DNA of 64,000 bases, taken from the NCBI RefSeq assembly GCF_010728925.1, contig NZ_AP022608.1:4340001-4404000 (forward strand), read 5' to 3'. Source of the DNA: Mycolicibacterium gadium. GTDB taxonomy: Bacteria > Actinomycetota > Actinomycetes > Mycobacteriales > Mycobacteriaceae. The stretch's first letter is position 1. The number at the start of each line of letters is the position of its first letter. A program made the position numbers and the translations under genes. This document shows positions 32,922-42,462 of this stretch, piece by piece. Below the pieces are notes generated by a model. The model made no database searches and was not told where the DNA came from. It saw only the letters and a program-made list of their open reading frames with translations.

Positions 32922-33536
32922 TCAGCGTGACAGTGCCGACTCGAAGAACGCCACCTCGAGAATCATCGCGCGCCGGTAGGCCTGCCTGACCGCGACGCCG
33001 TCATCGGCGTGCTGGTCGAGCAGCCCCTCCAGCCGGGACGCCAAGCTCTCGAAGCCGGGATCGGAATACGTCTGTACCCACTCCGCATACGGTCCCGCCG
33101 CGTCCGCATCCAACGACGTCCCGAGCCAGGCATAGAGGCGCATGCATGGCGTCATCGCCGAAAGCGTCACGCCCAGTCCGCCCGTTGCGGCGGTGGCGAG
33201 CAGGAAGTCGGTGTACGCCAGCGTCGCGGGCGACGGTTCGATGCCGGCCATGTCGATGCCCCAGCGCGCGGCGTACGAGTTGTGCAGGCCCAACTCGTCG
33301 GCTACCCCGGAGATCAAGCCGGCCAACGCGATCAGTGTGGGGGTATCGGTGCTGCGAGCCAGCGCCAAGGCGTAGGCGCGTGCGAAGGATTCGAGGAAGA
33401 ACGCATCCTGCGCGACGTAACCCGCGAAGACCTCTCGATCCAGCGAGCCGTCGCCCAGTCCGCGGACGAATGGATGTGCCAGGGCGGCGGCGGCCAGATC
33501 GCCGTTGGCGGACCACAGCCGATTGGAGAGGCTCAT
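32922..33536 (-). CDS. TenA-family protein (thiaminase II / aminopyrimidine aminohydrolase)
   Basis: A 204-residue helical TenA protein. Features are HPFVRGLGDGSLDREVFAGY and QDAFFLESFARAYA, the DELGLHNSY helix, Cys131 in LSAMTPCMRLY (the catalytic cysteine position) and a C-terminal EVAFFESAL with the conserved glutamate. TenA converts aminomethyl-pyrimidine to HMP for thiamin salvage. Its start overlaps the stop of the second TenA-like gene (ATGA), making a tandem pair. Confidence 0.9.
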   Translation of the reverse strand: MSLSNRLWSANGDLAAAALAHPFVRGLGDGSLDREVFAGYVAQDAFFLESFARAYALALARSTDTPTLIALAGLISGVADELGLHNSYAARWGIDMAGIEPSPATLAYTDFLLATAATGGLGVTLSAMTPCMRLYAWLGTSLDADAAGPYAEWVQTYSDPGFESLASRLEGLLDQHADDGVAVRQAYRRAMILEVAFFESALSR

Positions 33537-34090
33537 GCCAGTGCCATATCCCAGAACGCCACCTCACGCGTCAGCACCTCGGCGACCACATCGTCGTGGC
33601 CCTCGGGGGTCGCCAACTCCCCGAGCGCATCCACGTATGCGGCGAAGCCGGGCGCCGTCCAATGCTCCACGAATTCACGCAGGGGTGACGTGCTCGAGAC
33701 CGCCGAAGACCAGGCGAGTAGGTACACCCGCTCGATGACCCAGAGCGCCGTCAGCGCCGCGCCGACAGGCATCGTGTCGAGCCGCAGCAGCAGTTCGCGG
33801 TACGCGGCCGTCGCCGCCAGCGCGGGCTGATCCAGGGAGACGCCCCGCTCGGCCGACTTGACCTCGAACCAGTCCAGCTCGTCGACCAGGGCCACACATC
33901 CCCCCGCGAGCACACCCTGAGCCGGGCGCGGCGCGCGCGCGAGCAGCCGCGCCTGGAAGGTGAGCAGGTCGGCGACGAACAGTGCGTCCTGCGCCAGCCA
34001 CCGGTCGAAGGCCGCGTCGCCGATGGTGCCGTCGCGCACCGCATCGAGGAACGGATGCCGGGTCGCGGCGGTCCAGAGGGCATCGAGCAC
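33533..34090 (-). CDS. Second TenA-family paralogue without the catalytic cysteine
   Basis: About 185 residues from GTG 34090 (VLDALWTAATRHPFLDAVRD). It has the TenA fold signatures QDALFVADLLTFQARLLARA and VDELDWFE, but the cysteine position reads ALTALWVIERVY and the terminal glutamate is Asp in EVAFWDMAL. It may be a non-catalytic partner or a TenA_E-type enzyme. TACTCT lies seven bases before the start, giving a likely leaderless promoter that faces away from the divergent formamidase gene. Confidence 0.82.
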   Translation of the reverse strand: MLDALWTAATRHPFLDAVRDGTIGDAAFDRWLAQDALFVADLLTFQARLLARAPRPAQGVLAGGCVALVDELDWFEVKSAERGVSLDQPALAATAAYRELLLRLDTMPVGAALTALWVIERVYLLAWSSAVSSTSPLREFVEHWTAPGFAAYVDALGELATPEGHDDVVAEVLTREVAFWDMALA

Positions 34091-34169
34091 GCCCGAAAGA
34101 GTAGTCCAGAGTCGAGAAGCGTTACGCCCAGGCAATGTGTCCGAAATCGGATGCGGGAATGCCTGACGA

Positions 34170-35510
34170 ATGAACAACAGTGATGCCGAATCAGCCGCCG
34201 AAACGATAATGCGAGGGATAGGGCGCCGACGGTTCGTTCAGACGGTGGCCGCGTTGAGCGCAGGAGCAGGCCTCGCCTCGTGCGCATCGTCCCCGGGCGC
34301 GGGTGGCGGAGCGTCGGCGAGCGCCGGCGAGATCCTGCAGCCCGGTGGCGGCCCCAAGCCGGGCGATCACTACCTGGGTTCGGCGCCCGACCAGGTGCTG
34401 TGGGGCTACGTTCCCACCGTGCACGCGCAGTCGGTGCTACAGATGCGGTCAGGACAGACGGTCACCATCGACGCCGTTTCACACGAAGGCATCCTCGAGG
34501 ATCAGGGTCGGAACCCGGTCGAGTACTTCGGCGGACACGGTGTGTCCGAAAGCGACGTCCTGAACGATGCGATCGATATCGCTGCCGGATACCGGCGCAC
34601 CCCACGCAATTTCGACGTCGACGGACCGCACATCGTCACAGGTCCGATCTTCGTCGAAGGTGCACAGCCGGGCGATGTCCTGAAGGTCGAGACGCTGGAG
34701 GCGGTTCCCCGGGTGCCCTACGGCGTGGTCTCCAGCAGACACGGCAAGGGAGCGCTCGCACTGTCCGCGAAGGGCGAAGCACCCGCGGGTGTGCAGTTGG
34801 ACGAAGTGATGCCACCCGCGGCGACGGACGGGCGCAAATCCAAGGATCCGGCCAAATACGGCAACGTGTCGGTGTTCACCGCAATAGAAGAAGGCAACGG
34901 CGTGATGTCGTTCGGTGACGGGGCCGCAGTGCGATTTCCGTTGCGGCCCTTCATGGGAATGATGGGTGTCGCGTATGCGGACGCTCCGGGGCTGACCTCG
35001 CCTAATGCGAACTCCGTCCCTCCGACGCTCGGCGGCGGAAACATCGACATCGGCCTGCTGGGACCGGGGTCGACGTTCTATCTGCCGGTCTTCGCCGAGG
35101 GCGCGCTCTTCTACGTCGGCGATCCGCACATGGCGATGGGCGACGGCGAAGTCGCGCTCACCGCCATGGAGGGATCGTTGCGGGGAACGTTCCGCCTCAC
35201 GGTGTGCAAGAAGGGCACCGCCGATGCGCCGTCGGTCGCCTTCATGTACCCCTTTGCAGAGGACCAGGATTCGTGGATTCCGATCGGGCTGTCCGACCCC
35301 GACGGCGCAGCCGACGAACAGGGAAGCGACCTGGACGTCGCGATGCGTCGCGCCGTGATCAACGCGCTGAACTTCCTGGAGAACGATCGCGGCATGGATC
35401 GTCCGACGGCCTACGCGTATCTCTCCGCCGCGGCGAACTTCGCCGTCAGCCAGGTGGTCGACAAGACGGTCGGCGTGCATGCGCAGATTCAGAAAGCACA
35501 CTTCGTGTAG
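34170..35510 (+). CDS. Tat-exported lipoprotein of the acetamidase/formamidase family
   Basis: A 446-residue protein. The N-terminus GRRRFVQTVAALSAGAGLAS plus Cys (lipobox LASC) is a twin-arginine lipoprotein signal. The rest is an acetamidase/formamidase fold: VTIDAVSHEG, DVLNDAIDIAAGYRRTPRNF, GPIFVEGAQPGDVLKVETLE, GGGNIDIGLLGPGSTFYLPV and GDPHMAMGDGEVALTAMEG. It would hydrolyse short-chain amides or formamides outside the cytoplasmic membrane, unlike the usual soluble cytosolic members. It diverges from the tandem TenA genes, suggesting a shared pathway. Confidence 0.9.
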   Translation: MNNSDAESAAETIMRGIGRRRFVQTVAALSAGAGLASCASSPGAGGGASASAGEILQPGGGPKPGDHYLGSAPDQVLWGYVPTVHAQSVLQMRSGQTVTIDAVSHEGILEDQGRNPVEYFGGHGVSESDVLNDAIDIAAGYRRTPRNFDVDGPHIVTGPIFVEGAQPGDVLKVETLEAVPRVPYGVVSSRHGKGALALSAKGEAPAGVQLDEVMPPAATDGRKSKDPAKYGNVSVFTAIEEGNGVMSFGDGAAVRFPLRPFMGMMGVAYADAPGLTSPNANSVPPTLGGGNIDIGLLGPGSTFYLPVFAEGALFYVGDPHMAMGDGEVALTAMEGSLRGTFRLTVCKKGTADAPSVAFMYPFAEDQDSWIPIGLSDPDGAADEQGSDLDVAMRRAVINALNFLENDRGMDRPTAYAYLSAAANFAVSQVVDKTVGVHAQIQKAHFV

Positions 35511-35525
35511 CGCAATCGGCCAAGG

Positions 35526-35948
35526 TCAACGATGCAGCAGTTCAGGGATTTCGGCGCGGTAGCGGCGCTGCTGGGCAGGGTTTAGCGGAGGTGCGAACGC
35601 GACGACGATCGTCGCTACCTGAAAGAGACCTCGATCGGCGGCGTAGGTTTGTGCCTGCCGCGTCGTCGCAAACGATTTGACGCGGACGGTGTCGGTGACG
35701 ATCGCTTGAAGGCACGGCGTGGACTTGCACTCGAAAGCGGTCGTGTCCATCGGGTTGGGCGCGGGAAGACCTGCGCGATCGAGTGCTTCGACAAGTCGGC
35801 GTGGCGTCATCACGGACAGCTCTCCCCGCTGCGGACCGGTTTCCAACGAAGTCTGCGGCGGTGCAGTCGATGTCGATGAACAGGCGGAAAGTGAGATCGT
35901 CGCCGCTACGAGGCTGACGAGCGCGCCTGCCGAAATCAGCGGGGTCAC
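35526..35948 (-). CDS. Small lipoprotein
   Basis: A 140-residue protein beginning GTG (VTPLISAGALVSLVAATISL) with lipobox LSAC near residue 23, so it is probably acylated and anchored at the outer face of the membrane. The mature part has two cysteines (AFECKSTPCLQAI) and resembles sporadic mycobacterial lipoproteins of unknown role. Its start overlaps the stop of the Ddn-like gene (GTGA), so they are coupled. Confidence 0.75.
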   Translation of the reverse strand: MTPLISAGALVSLVAATISLSACSSTSTAPPQTSLETGPQRGELSVMTPRRLVEALDRAGLPAPNPMDTTAFECKSTPCLQAIVTDTVRVKSFATTRQAQTYAADRGLFQVATIVVAFAPPLNPAQQRRYRAEIPELLHR

Positions 35949-36436
35949 GGTACAGTCGCCCGTGGGGTGAACCGGATGAACGGCATCATCAGCCCGACCT
36001 CTCGAAAGTCCCGCTCGGATCCATCGACGGAGTAGCCCATCAGATGTGGCAGCACGCGTTCGGCAGCCTTTGGGTGGCGGCGTGCGTAACGGACGAAGAC
36101 TTCGGCGCCCTCCTCTTTGGTGAGGGGTTGAGCCGTGACGGCAATTGTGCGACGGCCCACCTGGATCGTCACATCCGGCGTCTTCAGAACGTTGCGATAC
36201 CACGCGGCGGTCGGCCCCCAGCCCGACGCAACGAGGAAGCTGTCGGTGGCATTGTCGTGCTCGGCGACCTCCAGCACCACCAAACGGTGTTTACCCGAGA
36301 CTCGGCCGACATGGTGCAACAGCAAGAGTCTGTCCCCGAGCATCCATCCGAGTCTTACCCGGTATAGGTAGATCGGTAGTCGGAACAGGAACCGACGGAT
36401 GCCCGACGGGGGCCCAATCTTCTTGATTACCTTCAT
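35945..36436 (-). CDS. Ddn-like deazaflavin (F420)-dependent nitroreductase
   Basis: A 163-residue split-barrel protein of the deazaflavin-dependent nitroreductase (Ddn) family. GRVSGKHRLVVLEV is the F420-phosphate-binding loop, and WGPTAAWYRNVLKTPDVTIQ plus the terminal MPFIRFTPR are family hallmarks. Such enzymes use F420H2 to reduce quinones or activate nitroimidazole prodrugs, often at the membrane. AAGGAAGG lies before its ATG. The lipoprotein gene follows with a 4-nt overlap. Confidence 0.88.
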   Translation of the reverse strand: MKVIKKIGPPSGIRRFLFRLPIYLYRVRLGWMLGDRLLLLHHVGRVSGKHRLVVLEVAEHDNATDSFLVASGWGPTAAWYRNVLKTPDVTIQVGRRTIAVTAQPLTKEEGAEVFVRYARRHPKAAERVLPHLMGYSVDGSERDFREVGLMMPFIRFTPRATVP

Positions 36437-36566
36437 TTGTCCTTCCTTCCAACACGGCTCAGGGAGCCGGTCCGACTTCGGGATGCATTCTGGTGAAGAC
36501 GGTTTCGTAGGTGATTCAGCCGATGACTGCTAGGCGTGCGGTGCCCAGAACCGGGAGGTGCGCATA

Positions 36567-36581
36567 ATTGCAGTATGCAAT
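36567..36581. promoter_or_regulatory. Inverted repeat upstream of marR, likely operator
   Basis: ATTGCA-GTA-TGCAAT is a perfect 6-3-6 palindrome in the 230-bp region between the Ddn-like and marR genes, with a further partial copy of TTGC at 36583-36586. Confidence 0.55.
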
Positions 36582-36666
36582 AGTTGCTTACTGCTCTGGT
36601 TCTCGGGTCGGCCGCGCGATGAGTGAAGGTGATGGTGGTGGCCGGTGGGCAGATACGGAGGGCGAC

Positions 36667-37155
36667 ATGACGGCAGGCGCGGCATCGGCCGAAGATGCCG
36701 CGGATGCGATCACTGACGCGTTGCTGACCGCGTCCCGGCTGCTGGTTGCCATGTCAGCACGGTCGATCGCCCTCGTGGACGAGACGATCACCTTCGCGCA
36801 GTTCCGCACGCTCGTGATCCTGTCGACCCGCGACGCGATCAACCTCGCGAACTTGGCCGGCCTACTCGATGTCGCGCCGTCGACCACCGGCAGGATGGTC
36901 GACCGTCTCGTCACCGCCGGCCTCATCGACCGCCGCCCCCACCCGGATTCCCGACGTGAGTTGGTCGTCACGCTGACCAGGCGCGGTCGTGAAATCGTCG
37001 ACGCGGTGACCGAACGTCGCCGCGAAGAGATCGCGCGTGTGGTTGCGAAGATGGCACCGGCCGAACGCCGCGGTCTGGTGCGGGCCCTCACTGCATTTAC
37101 GCGCGCCGGCGACGAATTGCCTGTGCACGCCGGCGCCGACGGTCACGTGGTGTGA
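36667..37155 (+). CDS. MarR-family regulator upstream of the desaturase operon
   Basis: A 162-residue MarR protein. FAQFRTLVILSTRDAINLAN and LAGLLDVAPSTTGRMVDRLV form the winged helix with the wing in RRPHPDSRRELVVTLT. ATG 36667 has GGAGGG at the right distance; ATG 36619 is an alternative with a weaker site. The palindrome at 36567-36581 suggests autoregulation. It lies 110 bp before the Rv3230c-like/DesA3-like pair on the same strand and may control it. Confidence 0.85.
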   Translation: MTAGAASAEDAADAITDALLTASRLLVAMSARSIALVDETITFAQFRTLVILSTRDAINLANLAGLLDVAPSTTGRMVDRLVTAGLIDRRPHPDSRRELVVTLTRRGREIVDAVTERRREEIARVVAKMAPAERRGLVRALTAFTRAGDELPVHAGADGHVV

Positions 37156-37185
37156 GCTGATTCAGCCCTGCTCTGGCCATGATGT

Positions 37186-37228
37186 GTGAACACCCGAGCG
37201 GCGGGGTACCGGGTGCACATGTGTTCAC
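37186..37228. promoter_or_regulatory. Separated inverted repeat before the desaturase operon
   Basis: GTGAACAC (37186-37193) and GTGTTCAC (37221-37228) are exact reverse complements with centres 35 bp apart. They lie in the gap before the reductase gene and could bind a dimeric or tetrameric fatty-acid regulator. Confidence 0.5.
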
Positions 37229-37265
37229 TGAATGGACAGTTCCGCTCAGCCGGAGGTGATGACGG

Positions 37266-38396
37266 ATGCCCCTGACCACACGCCGAATCGCGAGGTGGGC
37301 CGTCAAGCCGGCGAGAAACGTCGAAACCGCGGTCACTCCGAAAGTGAATGTTCTGCGCGGCCTCGCCGCTCGTGCCACCACGCCGTTGCTTCCGGACGAC
37401 TACCTCAAGTTGCTCAATCCGCTGTGGACGGCTCGCGAGCTTCGGGGGGAGGTCGTCGACGTGCGCAGAGAAACACAGGACTCTGCGACCGTCACGATAA
37501 AGCCGGGGTGGGGCTTCACCGCCGAGTACCGACCTGGGCAATACGTGGGCATCGGCTTGCGCGTCGACGGGCGGTGGCACTGGCGCTCGTACTCGTTGAC
37601 GTCGGTTCCGCTCAGGGATTCCAAGCACATCACGATCACGGTGAAGGCCACCCCCGAGGGTTTCTTGTCGTCGCACCTGGTCAACGGCGTCGAACCCGGC
37701 ACGATCGTGCGGCTGGCGACACCCAAAGGTGATTTCGCACTGCCAAACCCGCCACCGGAAAAGGTCCTCTTCATCAGTGCCGGAAGCGGCATCACGCCGG
37801 TGATGGCGATGTTGCGGACCCTGACCGCGCGCGGTCAGTCCCCGGACATCGTGCACGTTCACTCCGCGCCTACGGCGGGTGACGTGATCTTCCACGACGA
37901 GCTGCGGATGCTGGAGGACGACCATCCGAGCTACCGGCTGCATCTGCAGCTGACCGAGACCGACGGACACCTCGAGTTCGAGGGCATCGGTGATGTCGTT
38001 CCCGATTGGGCGGAGCGGCCGACCTGGGCCTGCGGGCCCACCCAGATGCTTGATGACATCGAGAAAGTGTGGGACGCCGCCGACCGCGCCGAGCACCTCC
38101 ACATCGAGCGGTTCACGATCGCACGCACCGATAAGGGTGGCGAAGGCGGCACCGTCACATTCGCCATCTCCGACAAGAGTCTCGAGATCGATGGTGCCAC
38201 ATCGCTTCTGGAGGCGGGGGAGAAGGTGGGCATTCAAATGCCCTTCGGTTGCCGTATGGGCATCTGCCAAACCTGTGTGCTGCCACTGGAGTCGGGCCAT
38301 GTGCGCGATTTCCGCTCAGGCGAGGAGCACGGCGCAGGCGACCGAATCAACACCTGCGTCTCCACCGCATCCGGCGACTGCACGCTCAAGATCTAG
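37266..38396 (+). CDS. Desaturase electron-transfer flavo-iron-sulfur reductase (Rv3230c-like)
   Basis: A 376-residue NAD(P)H oxidoreductase. It carries the FAD-binding [12 protein letters not shown] and RSYSLTS, the NAD(P) site [16 protein letters not shown] and WACGPTQML, and a C-terminal plant-type [2Fe-2S] ferredoxin domain with cysteines in [10 protein letters not shown] and NTC. It matches the M. tuberculosis Rv3230c reductase that supplies electrons to the stearoyl-CoA desaturase DesA3. The desaturase gene follows 17 nt later, in the same order as in M. tuberculosis. Confidence 0.93.
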   Translation: MPLTTRRIARWAVKPARNVETAVTPKVNVLRGLAARATTPLLPDDYLKLLNPLWTARELRGEVVDVRRETQDSATVTIKPGWGFTAEYRPGQYVGIGLRVDGRWHWRSYSLTSVPLRDSKHITITVKATPEGFLSSHLVNGVEPGTIVRLATPKGDFALPNPPPEKVLFISAGSGITPVMAMLRTLTARGQSPDIVHVHSAPTAGDVIFHDELRMLEDDHPSYRLHLQLTETDGHLEFEGIGDVVPDWAERPTWACGPTQMLDDIEKVWDAADRAEHLHIERFTIARTDKGGEGGTVTFAISDKSLEIDGATSLLEAGEKVGIQMPFGCRMGICQTCVLPLESGHVRDFRSGEEHGAGDRINTCVSTASGDCTLKI

Positions 38397-38413
38397 ACAG
38401 AGAGGGAGGGATC

Positions 38414-39652
38414 ATGGCCATCACCGACATCAAGGAGTACGCGCACCTCACACCAGAGGACATCGAGGCGCTCGCCGATGAACTCGACGCCATTCGCGCC
38501 GACATCGAGGATTCGAGGGGTGAACGCGATGCGCGCTATATCCGACGGGCCATCCAGCTGCAGCGCGGCCTGGCCGCGGGCGGGCGCGTCGCGTTGTTCG
38601 CGAGTCACAACAGGGCGGCCCGTTTCGCAGGAATCGGCATGCTCGCGGCCGCCAAGATCATCGAGAATATGGAGCTGGGGCACAACATCATCCATGGCCA
38701 GTGGGATTGGATGAACGATCCGGAGATTCACTCGACCGAGTGGGAGTGGGATACCACTTCCCCAAGCGTGCATTGGAAGAAGTCCCACAACTTCATTCAC
38801 CACAAGTACACGAACGTCGTCGGCCTCGACGACGACATCGGCTACGGAATCATGCGCCTGACCCGCGACCAACGCTGGGAGCGGTGGATGATCGGCAATC
38901 CGATCTACAACATTCTGCTCGGCACCCTTTTCGAGTGGGGGGTGGCCGCCCACGGCTTGGAGACCACGAAGTACCGCAAAGGGGAGAAGTCGATCGCAGA
39001 GGTGCGCAAAGATCTGCGGGTTATCGGCAAGAAGGTCGGTAAACAGGTGGGCAAGGACTACATCGTCTTTCCGGCCTTGGCGGGCCGCAATTGGAAATCG
39101 ACCCTGAAGGCCAACGCGATTGCCAATCTGATCCGAAATTACTGGGCGTACGCAGTCATCTTCTGCGGCCACTTTCCCGATGGTGCGGAAAAGTTCACGC
39201 AGGAGGAGTTCGACAACGAGACCAACGGGGAGTGGTATCTGCGGCAAATGTTGGCATCGGCCAACTTTCACGCAGGTCCGGTGATGGCGTTCATGAGCGG
39301 TAATCTCTGTTATCAGATCGAGCACCACTTGTTTCCCGACCTTCCAAGCAACCGATACGCTGAGATCGCCGAGCGGGTCAGGGCGCTCTGCGAGAAGTAC
39401 GATCTGCCGTACACCACGGGATCGCTTCCCCGCCAATATTTTCAGTCGTTCTGGACGATCCTTAAACTGGCACTTCCCGACAAGTTGCTCAGGGCATCAT
39501 CCGACGATGCCCCGGAAACGCACTCGGAGCTCAAGTTCCGGATCCGCAACGGGATGGCGGAGAGCTTCGGGGTCGACCTTTCCACTGGGAGACGCCGTGG
39601 TTTGCGGACTGCGATGCGTGAGCTCGAGACGGGGGCGATGGCCACCCGTTAG
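38414..39652 (+). CDS. desA3: Stearoyl-CoA delta-9 desaturase, DesA3-like
   Basis: A 412-residue membrane di-iron desaturase. The three histidine boxes are HNIIHGQ, HNFIHHKYTN and QIEHHLFPD. The membrane segments are short (AGIGMLAAAKIIEN and NLIRNYWAYAVIFCG). It introduces the delta-9 double bond into stearoyl-CoA to give oleoyl-CoA, with electrons from the preceding reductase. GAGGGAGGG precedes ATG 38414. Its TAG stop overlaps the convergent cyanase stop (TTAG). M. tuberculosis DesA3 is the closest named relative. Confidence 0.92.
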   Translation: MAITDIKEYAHLTPEDIEALADELDAIRADIEDSRGERDARYIRRAIQLQRGLAAGGRVALFASHNRAARFAGIGMLAAAKIIENMELGHNIIHGQWDWMNDPEIHSTEWEWDTTSPSVHWKKSHNFIHHKYTNVVGLDDDIGYGIMRLTRDQRWERWMIGNPIYNILLGTLFEWGVAAHGLETTKYRKGEKSIAEVRKDLRVIGKKVGKQVGKDYIVFPALAGRNWKSTLKANAIANLIRNYWAYAVIFCGHFPDGAEKFTQEEFDNETNGEWYLRQMLASANFHAGPVMAFMSGNLCYQIEHHLFPDLPSNRYAEIAERVRALCEKYDLPYTTGSLPRQYFQSFWTILKLALPDKLLRASSDDAPETHSELKFRIRNGMAESFGVDLSTGRRRGLRTAMRELETGAMATR

Positions 39653-40104
39653 CCGTCGGCCGCCGTCCAGGCGTAGGGCAGGAATTTCCCGTCGAACGTC
39701 ACGACCACGCGGTCGCCTTCAGGATGAGGTTTGCGCTCAACCTCGAGACTGAAGTTGATGGCACTCATGATCCCGTCGCCGAACTGTTCGTGGATGAGTT
39801 CCTTGATGGCGCCGCCGTACACCTGAAGGGCCTCGTGAAAACGGTAGATCGTCGGATCGGTGGGCACCGCGCTGGGCAACCCGCCTCGCATCGGAACCGC
39901 CGCCAAGATCGGTACCGCCGACTCGTCCAAACCGAGCAGTTCGACGAGCACCTTGCCGGCTTCGGCCGGAATCGGGTGCTGGCCTTGCAGCGCCGAGACA
40001 GTCCATACCGCGGGCTTGTCGATGGCCTCGGCGAGCTGCTGCCAGGTCAACCCCTTGGCGATCCGCGCGGCGCTGATCTGCTCAGTGATCTCGGCGCGGT
40101 TCAT
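39649..40104 (-). CDS. cynS: Cyanase (cyanate hydratase)
   Basis: A 151-residue cyanase. An N-terminal helix-turn-helix-like domain (ISAARIAKGLTWQQLAEAID) precedes the catalytic domain, PTDPTIYRFHEALQVYGGAI and FGDGIMSAINFSLEV. The catalytic Arg88, Glu91 and Ser114 are all present. The decamer converts cyanate plus bicarbonate to ammonia and CO2 in the cytoplasm. It is translationally coupled to the FNT channel gene (ATGA), implying linked anion uptake and breakdown. Confidence 0.95.
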   Translation of the reverse strand: MNRAEITEQISAARIAKGLTWQQLAEAIDKPAVWTVSALQGQHPIPAEAGKVLVELLGLDESAVPILAAVPMRGGLPSAVPTDPTIYRFHEALQVYGGAIKELIHEQFGDGIMSAINFSLEVERKPHPEGDRVVVTFDGKFLPYAWTAADG

Positions 40105-40955
40105 GCGTTGGCCTCGGCGGGCAGCTTGAAGTCGGTGGGATCGGCGGGACGCTTCCACTCGATACCGGTGCGGGCGTGCGTCGCGTAGAGGGTGAGCCCG
40201 ACGAAGGCAAGTCCGCCGACAAGGTTGCCCACGACTGTCGGGATCTCATTCCAAATGAAGTAGTCGGCGACGGAGAAGTCGCCACCGAGCATCAGCCCGG
40301 ACGGGAACAGGAACATGTTGACGACCGAGTGCTCGAAGCCCATGTAGAAGAACAGCATGATGGGCATCCACATCGTTATCACCTTGCCGGACACTGATGT
40401 CGACATCATCGCTGCAACCACACCGGTGGACACCATCCAATTGCACAGCACACCTCGGATGAACAGGGTCAGCATTCCCGCGGCGCCATGATCGGCGTAC
40501 CCGACGGTTCGACTGGCACCGATCTCGCCGAGCTTCTGGCCGACCTCGTTTGGATCCACCGTGAATGCGTACGTCACCGTGATGGCGATCATCAGCGCGA
40601 CGGTCAGCGCCCCGAGAAAATTGCCGACGAAGACCAGGCCCCAGTTGCGCAGCATCGACCGGACCGTGACACCACGCCGTTTGTCGAGCAACGCCAATGG
40701 GACCAGCGTGAAGACGCCGGTGAGCAGATCGAAGCCCATCAGGTACAGCAGGCAGAAGCCGACGGGAAACAGCACGGCGCCCACCAGAGCGTTGCCGGTC
40801 TGCACGGTGATCGTGACCGCGAACGCGGCTGCCAGGGCGAGGATCGCGCCGGCCATGTAGGCGCGGATGACGGTGTCCCGGGTGGACATGAACACCTTGG
40901 TTTCGCCGGCGTCGATCATTTTCGTCACGAATTGAGGGGGTTCCACATAGGACAC
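40101..40955 (-). CDS. Formate/nitrite transporter (FNT) family channel, candidate cyanate transporter
   Basis: A 284-residue six-helix FNT channel beginning GTG (VSYVEPPQFVTKMIDAGETK). GFDLLTGVFTLVPLALL and the conserved GFEHSVVNMFLFP with the central histidine are FNT marks. FNT pentamers pass small monovalent anions such as formate and nitrite. The gene overlaps cynS by four bases, so cyanate is a reasonable substrate. A GGAAG-type ribosome-binding site precedes the start. Confidence 0.88.
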   Translation of the reverse strand: MSYVEPPQFVTKMIDAGETKVFMSTRDTVIRAYMAGAILALAAAFAVTITVQTGNALVGAVLFPVGFCLLYLMGFDLLTGVFTLVPLALLDKRRGVTVRSMLRNWGLVFVGNFLGALTVALMIAITVTYAFTVDPNEVGQKLGEIGASRTVGYADHGAAGMLTLFIRGVLCNWMVSTGVVAAMMSTSVSGKVITMWMPIMLFFYMGFEHSVVNMFLFPSGLMLGGDFSVADYFIWNEIPTVVGNLVGGLAFVGLTLYATHARTGIEWKRPADPTDFKLPAEANA

Positions 40956-41157
40956 TTCGTCGCTTCTTCCGTCGTTGACGTTCGTTGAGCACCTGGTCGT
41001 CGATGGCCTGGCGGGAGTGGATGTCGACGTCAGGGTTCCCGCCGGCCGTGTCATCGATGTGAACCGATGAAAGGATCACGTCACGTTCTTTTCACCGTCA
41101 CCGCCTGCGGAGTGTGAGGCGGACGGCGCGACCGCAAATCCGTCGGTAACGTCGTCC

Positions 41158-42348
<1,191 letters not shown>

Positions 42349-42462
42349 CCGCGACGTCGAGCGCCGCCAGTGACGGGTTTGAGCCACCGCTGTCTCGGAT
42401 ATGGGAACAACATGGTCATGCTGATTGCTCCGAAGCGACGCGGGCACCTCGATTCCTGATCG

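Noticed and set aside
37143..38300. 385-codon minus-strand ORF opposite the reductase
   Set aside because: Shadow of the ferredoxin-reductase gene, whose motifs are unmistakable on the plus strand.
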